DNA of 5,106 nucleotides from an uncultured Clostridia bacterium (GTDB taxonomy: Bacteria > Bacillota > Clostridia > UBA1381), in the NCBI GenBank assembly GCA_934481375.1, contig CAKSPN010000140.1:1-5106 (forward strand), in the 5' to 3' direction. A program made the translations under genes and the position numbers. Positions 4,815 to 5,106 of this stretch are shown piece after piece. The notes below the pieces were generated by a model. The model made no database searches. It was not told the DNA's origin and worked only from the letters and a program-made list of their open reading frames with translations. Each line of letters begins with the position of its first letter. Positions within the stretch are counted from its first letter, which is position 1.

Positions 4815-5106
4815 CAGCGTCACCTCTTTCTACAGCCTCGCTCGGCTCTGCGTCGTCCTCTTTGTAGTCCACAATCGGGGCACGGCTGCCGACCTCGGCG
4901 CCTGCCTGATATTCCCCGTAAAGCTCATCTATATCCTTTATAAACTTACGGTTCAAAAGGTGCAGAGGAATATGCTGGGGACATACTCTCGAACATTCGC
5001 CGCAGTCGGTACATCTGCCGACAACGTGAAACGCACGGATAATATGGAACATTTTTTCTTCAAACGAATCTGCCGCCGCCTTGTTTACAACGGGTGATTC
5101 GGGATT
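4807..5106 (-). CDS. [4Fe-4S] protein, C-terminal fragment (possible FlxC-like subunit)
   Basis: Ninety-nine codons plus stop; the frame stays open through the right edge, so the true start is outside. An internal ATG at 5052 has no good ribosome binding site and the protein evidently continues upstream of it (NPESPVVNKAAADSF). The visible part has a helical FHIIRAFHVVGRC lead into one complete [4Fe-4S] motif CTDCGECSRVCP (fragment residues 32-43). Next comes a basic helix (LLNRKFIKDI) and an acidic, probably disordered tail (EDDAEPSEAVERGD). The RAFH..GRC.DCGEC..VCP pattern recalls 4Fe-4S proteins placed next to AsrA/AsrB-like genes in Flx-Hdr clusters. A second cluster motif would be expected upstream. 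It is most likely another electron-carrying subunit of the same complex. The exact family is uncertain without the N-terminal part. Confidence 0.82.
   Translation of the reverse strand, partial: NPESPVVNKAAADSFEEKMFHIIRAFHVVGRCTDCGECSRVCPQHIPLHLLNRKFIKDIDELYGEYQAGAEVGSRAPIVDYKEDDAEPSEAVERGDADA
4821..4827 (-). promoter_or_regulatory. Ribosome binding site of the AsrA/HydB-like gene
   Basis: AGAGGTG on the minus strand, 6 nt before the ATG at 4814 and inside the upstream reading frame. The alternative GTG start at 4823 would be part of this same site, so 4814 is the better start. Confidence 0.75.

Overview
The window is a compact stretch of low-to-moderate GC bacterial DNA, read almost entirely on the minus strand. 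The Shine-Dalgarno sites are strong, spacers are short or negative, and every recognisable gene is an anaerobic redox enzyme part or a radical SAM protein. This fits an obligately anaerobic Clostridia (Bacillota), plausibly a gut or rumen member. That placement is inferred from gene content and style; there is no rRNA or other taxonomic marker here.

From right to left (direction of transcription) the main operon reads: (1) C-terminal part of a [4Fe-4S] protein running off the right edge (4807-5106); (2) an AsrA/HydB-like protein with two [4Fe-4S] motifs (3795-4814); (3) an AsrB/HydG/FlxA-like FAD, NAD(P) and [2Fe-2S] reductase (2969-3802); (4) a fumarate-reductase-type iron-sulfur protein with one [2Fe-2S] and two [4Fe-4S] motifs (2265-2939); (5) a FrdA/SdhA/TfrA-like flavoprotein with all four expected dicarboxylate active-site residues but no covalent-flavin histidine (605-2212); (6) a 109-residue three-helix membrane protein resembling a PQ-loop/SemiSWEET protein (236-565). 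A strong intrinsic terminator follows at 145-215. A second transcription unit then begins in the same direction with its own promoter (129-156) and the first 31 codons of a radical SAM gene (1-94).

Working model (inference): genes 1-3 form a cytoplasmic NAD(P)H-oxidising electron-input module of the Flx/Asr type. They pass electrons through the iron-sulfur protein (4) to the flavoprotein (5), which reduces fumarate or a related unsaturated dicarboxylate. No membrane anchor (FrdC/D or cytochrome b) and no secretion signal is visible, so this looks like a soluble NAD(P)H:fumarate reductase. It might be attached to an Hdr-type bifurcating core encoded beyond the right edge. The small membrane protein could move the substrate or product, or may just be a co-transcribed neighbour.

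The junctions mirror the functional modules. Genes 1-2 and 2-3 overlap by exactly 8 nt. The three later junctions are 29-52 nt spacers that share an AATTTTGT motif. Two of these carry an identical 13-nt sequence that forms part of a hairpin just ahead of the ribosome binding site. No mobile elements, CRISPR arrays, tRNAs or rRNAs were seen, and no gene-free stretch exceeds 300 bases.
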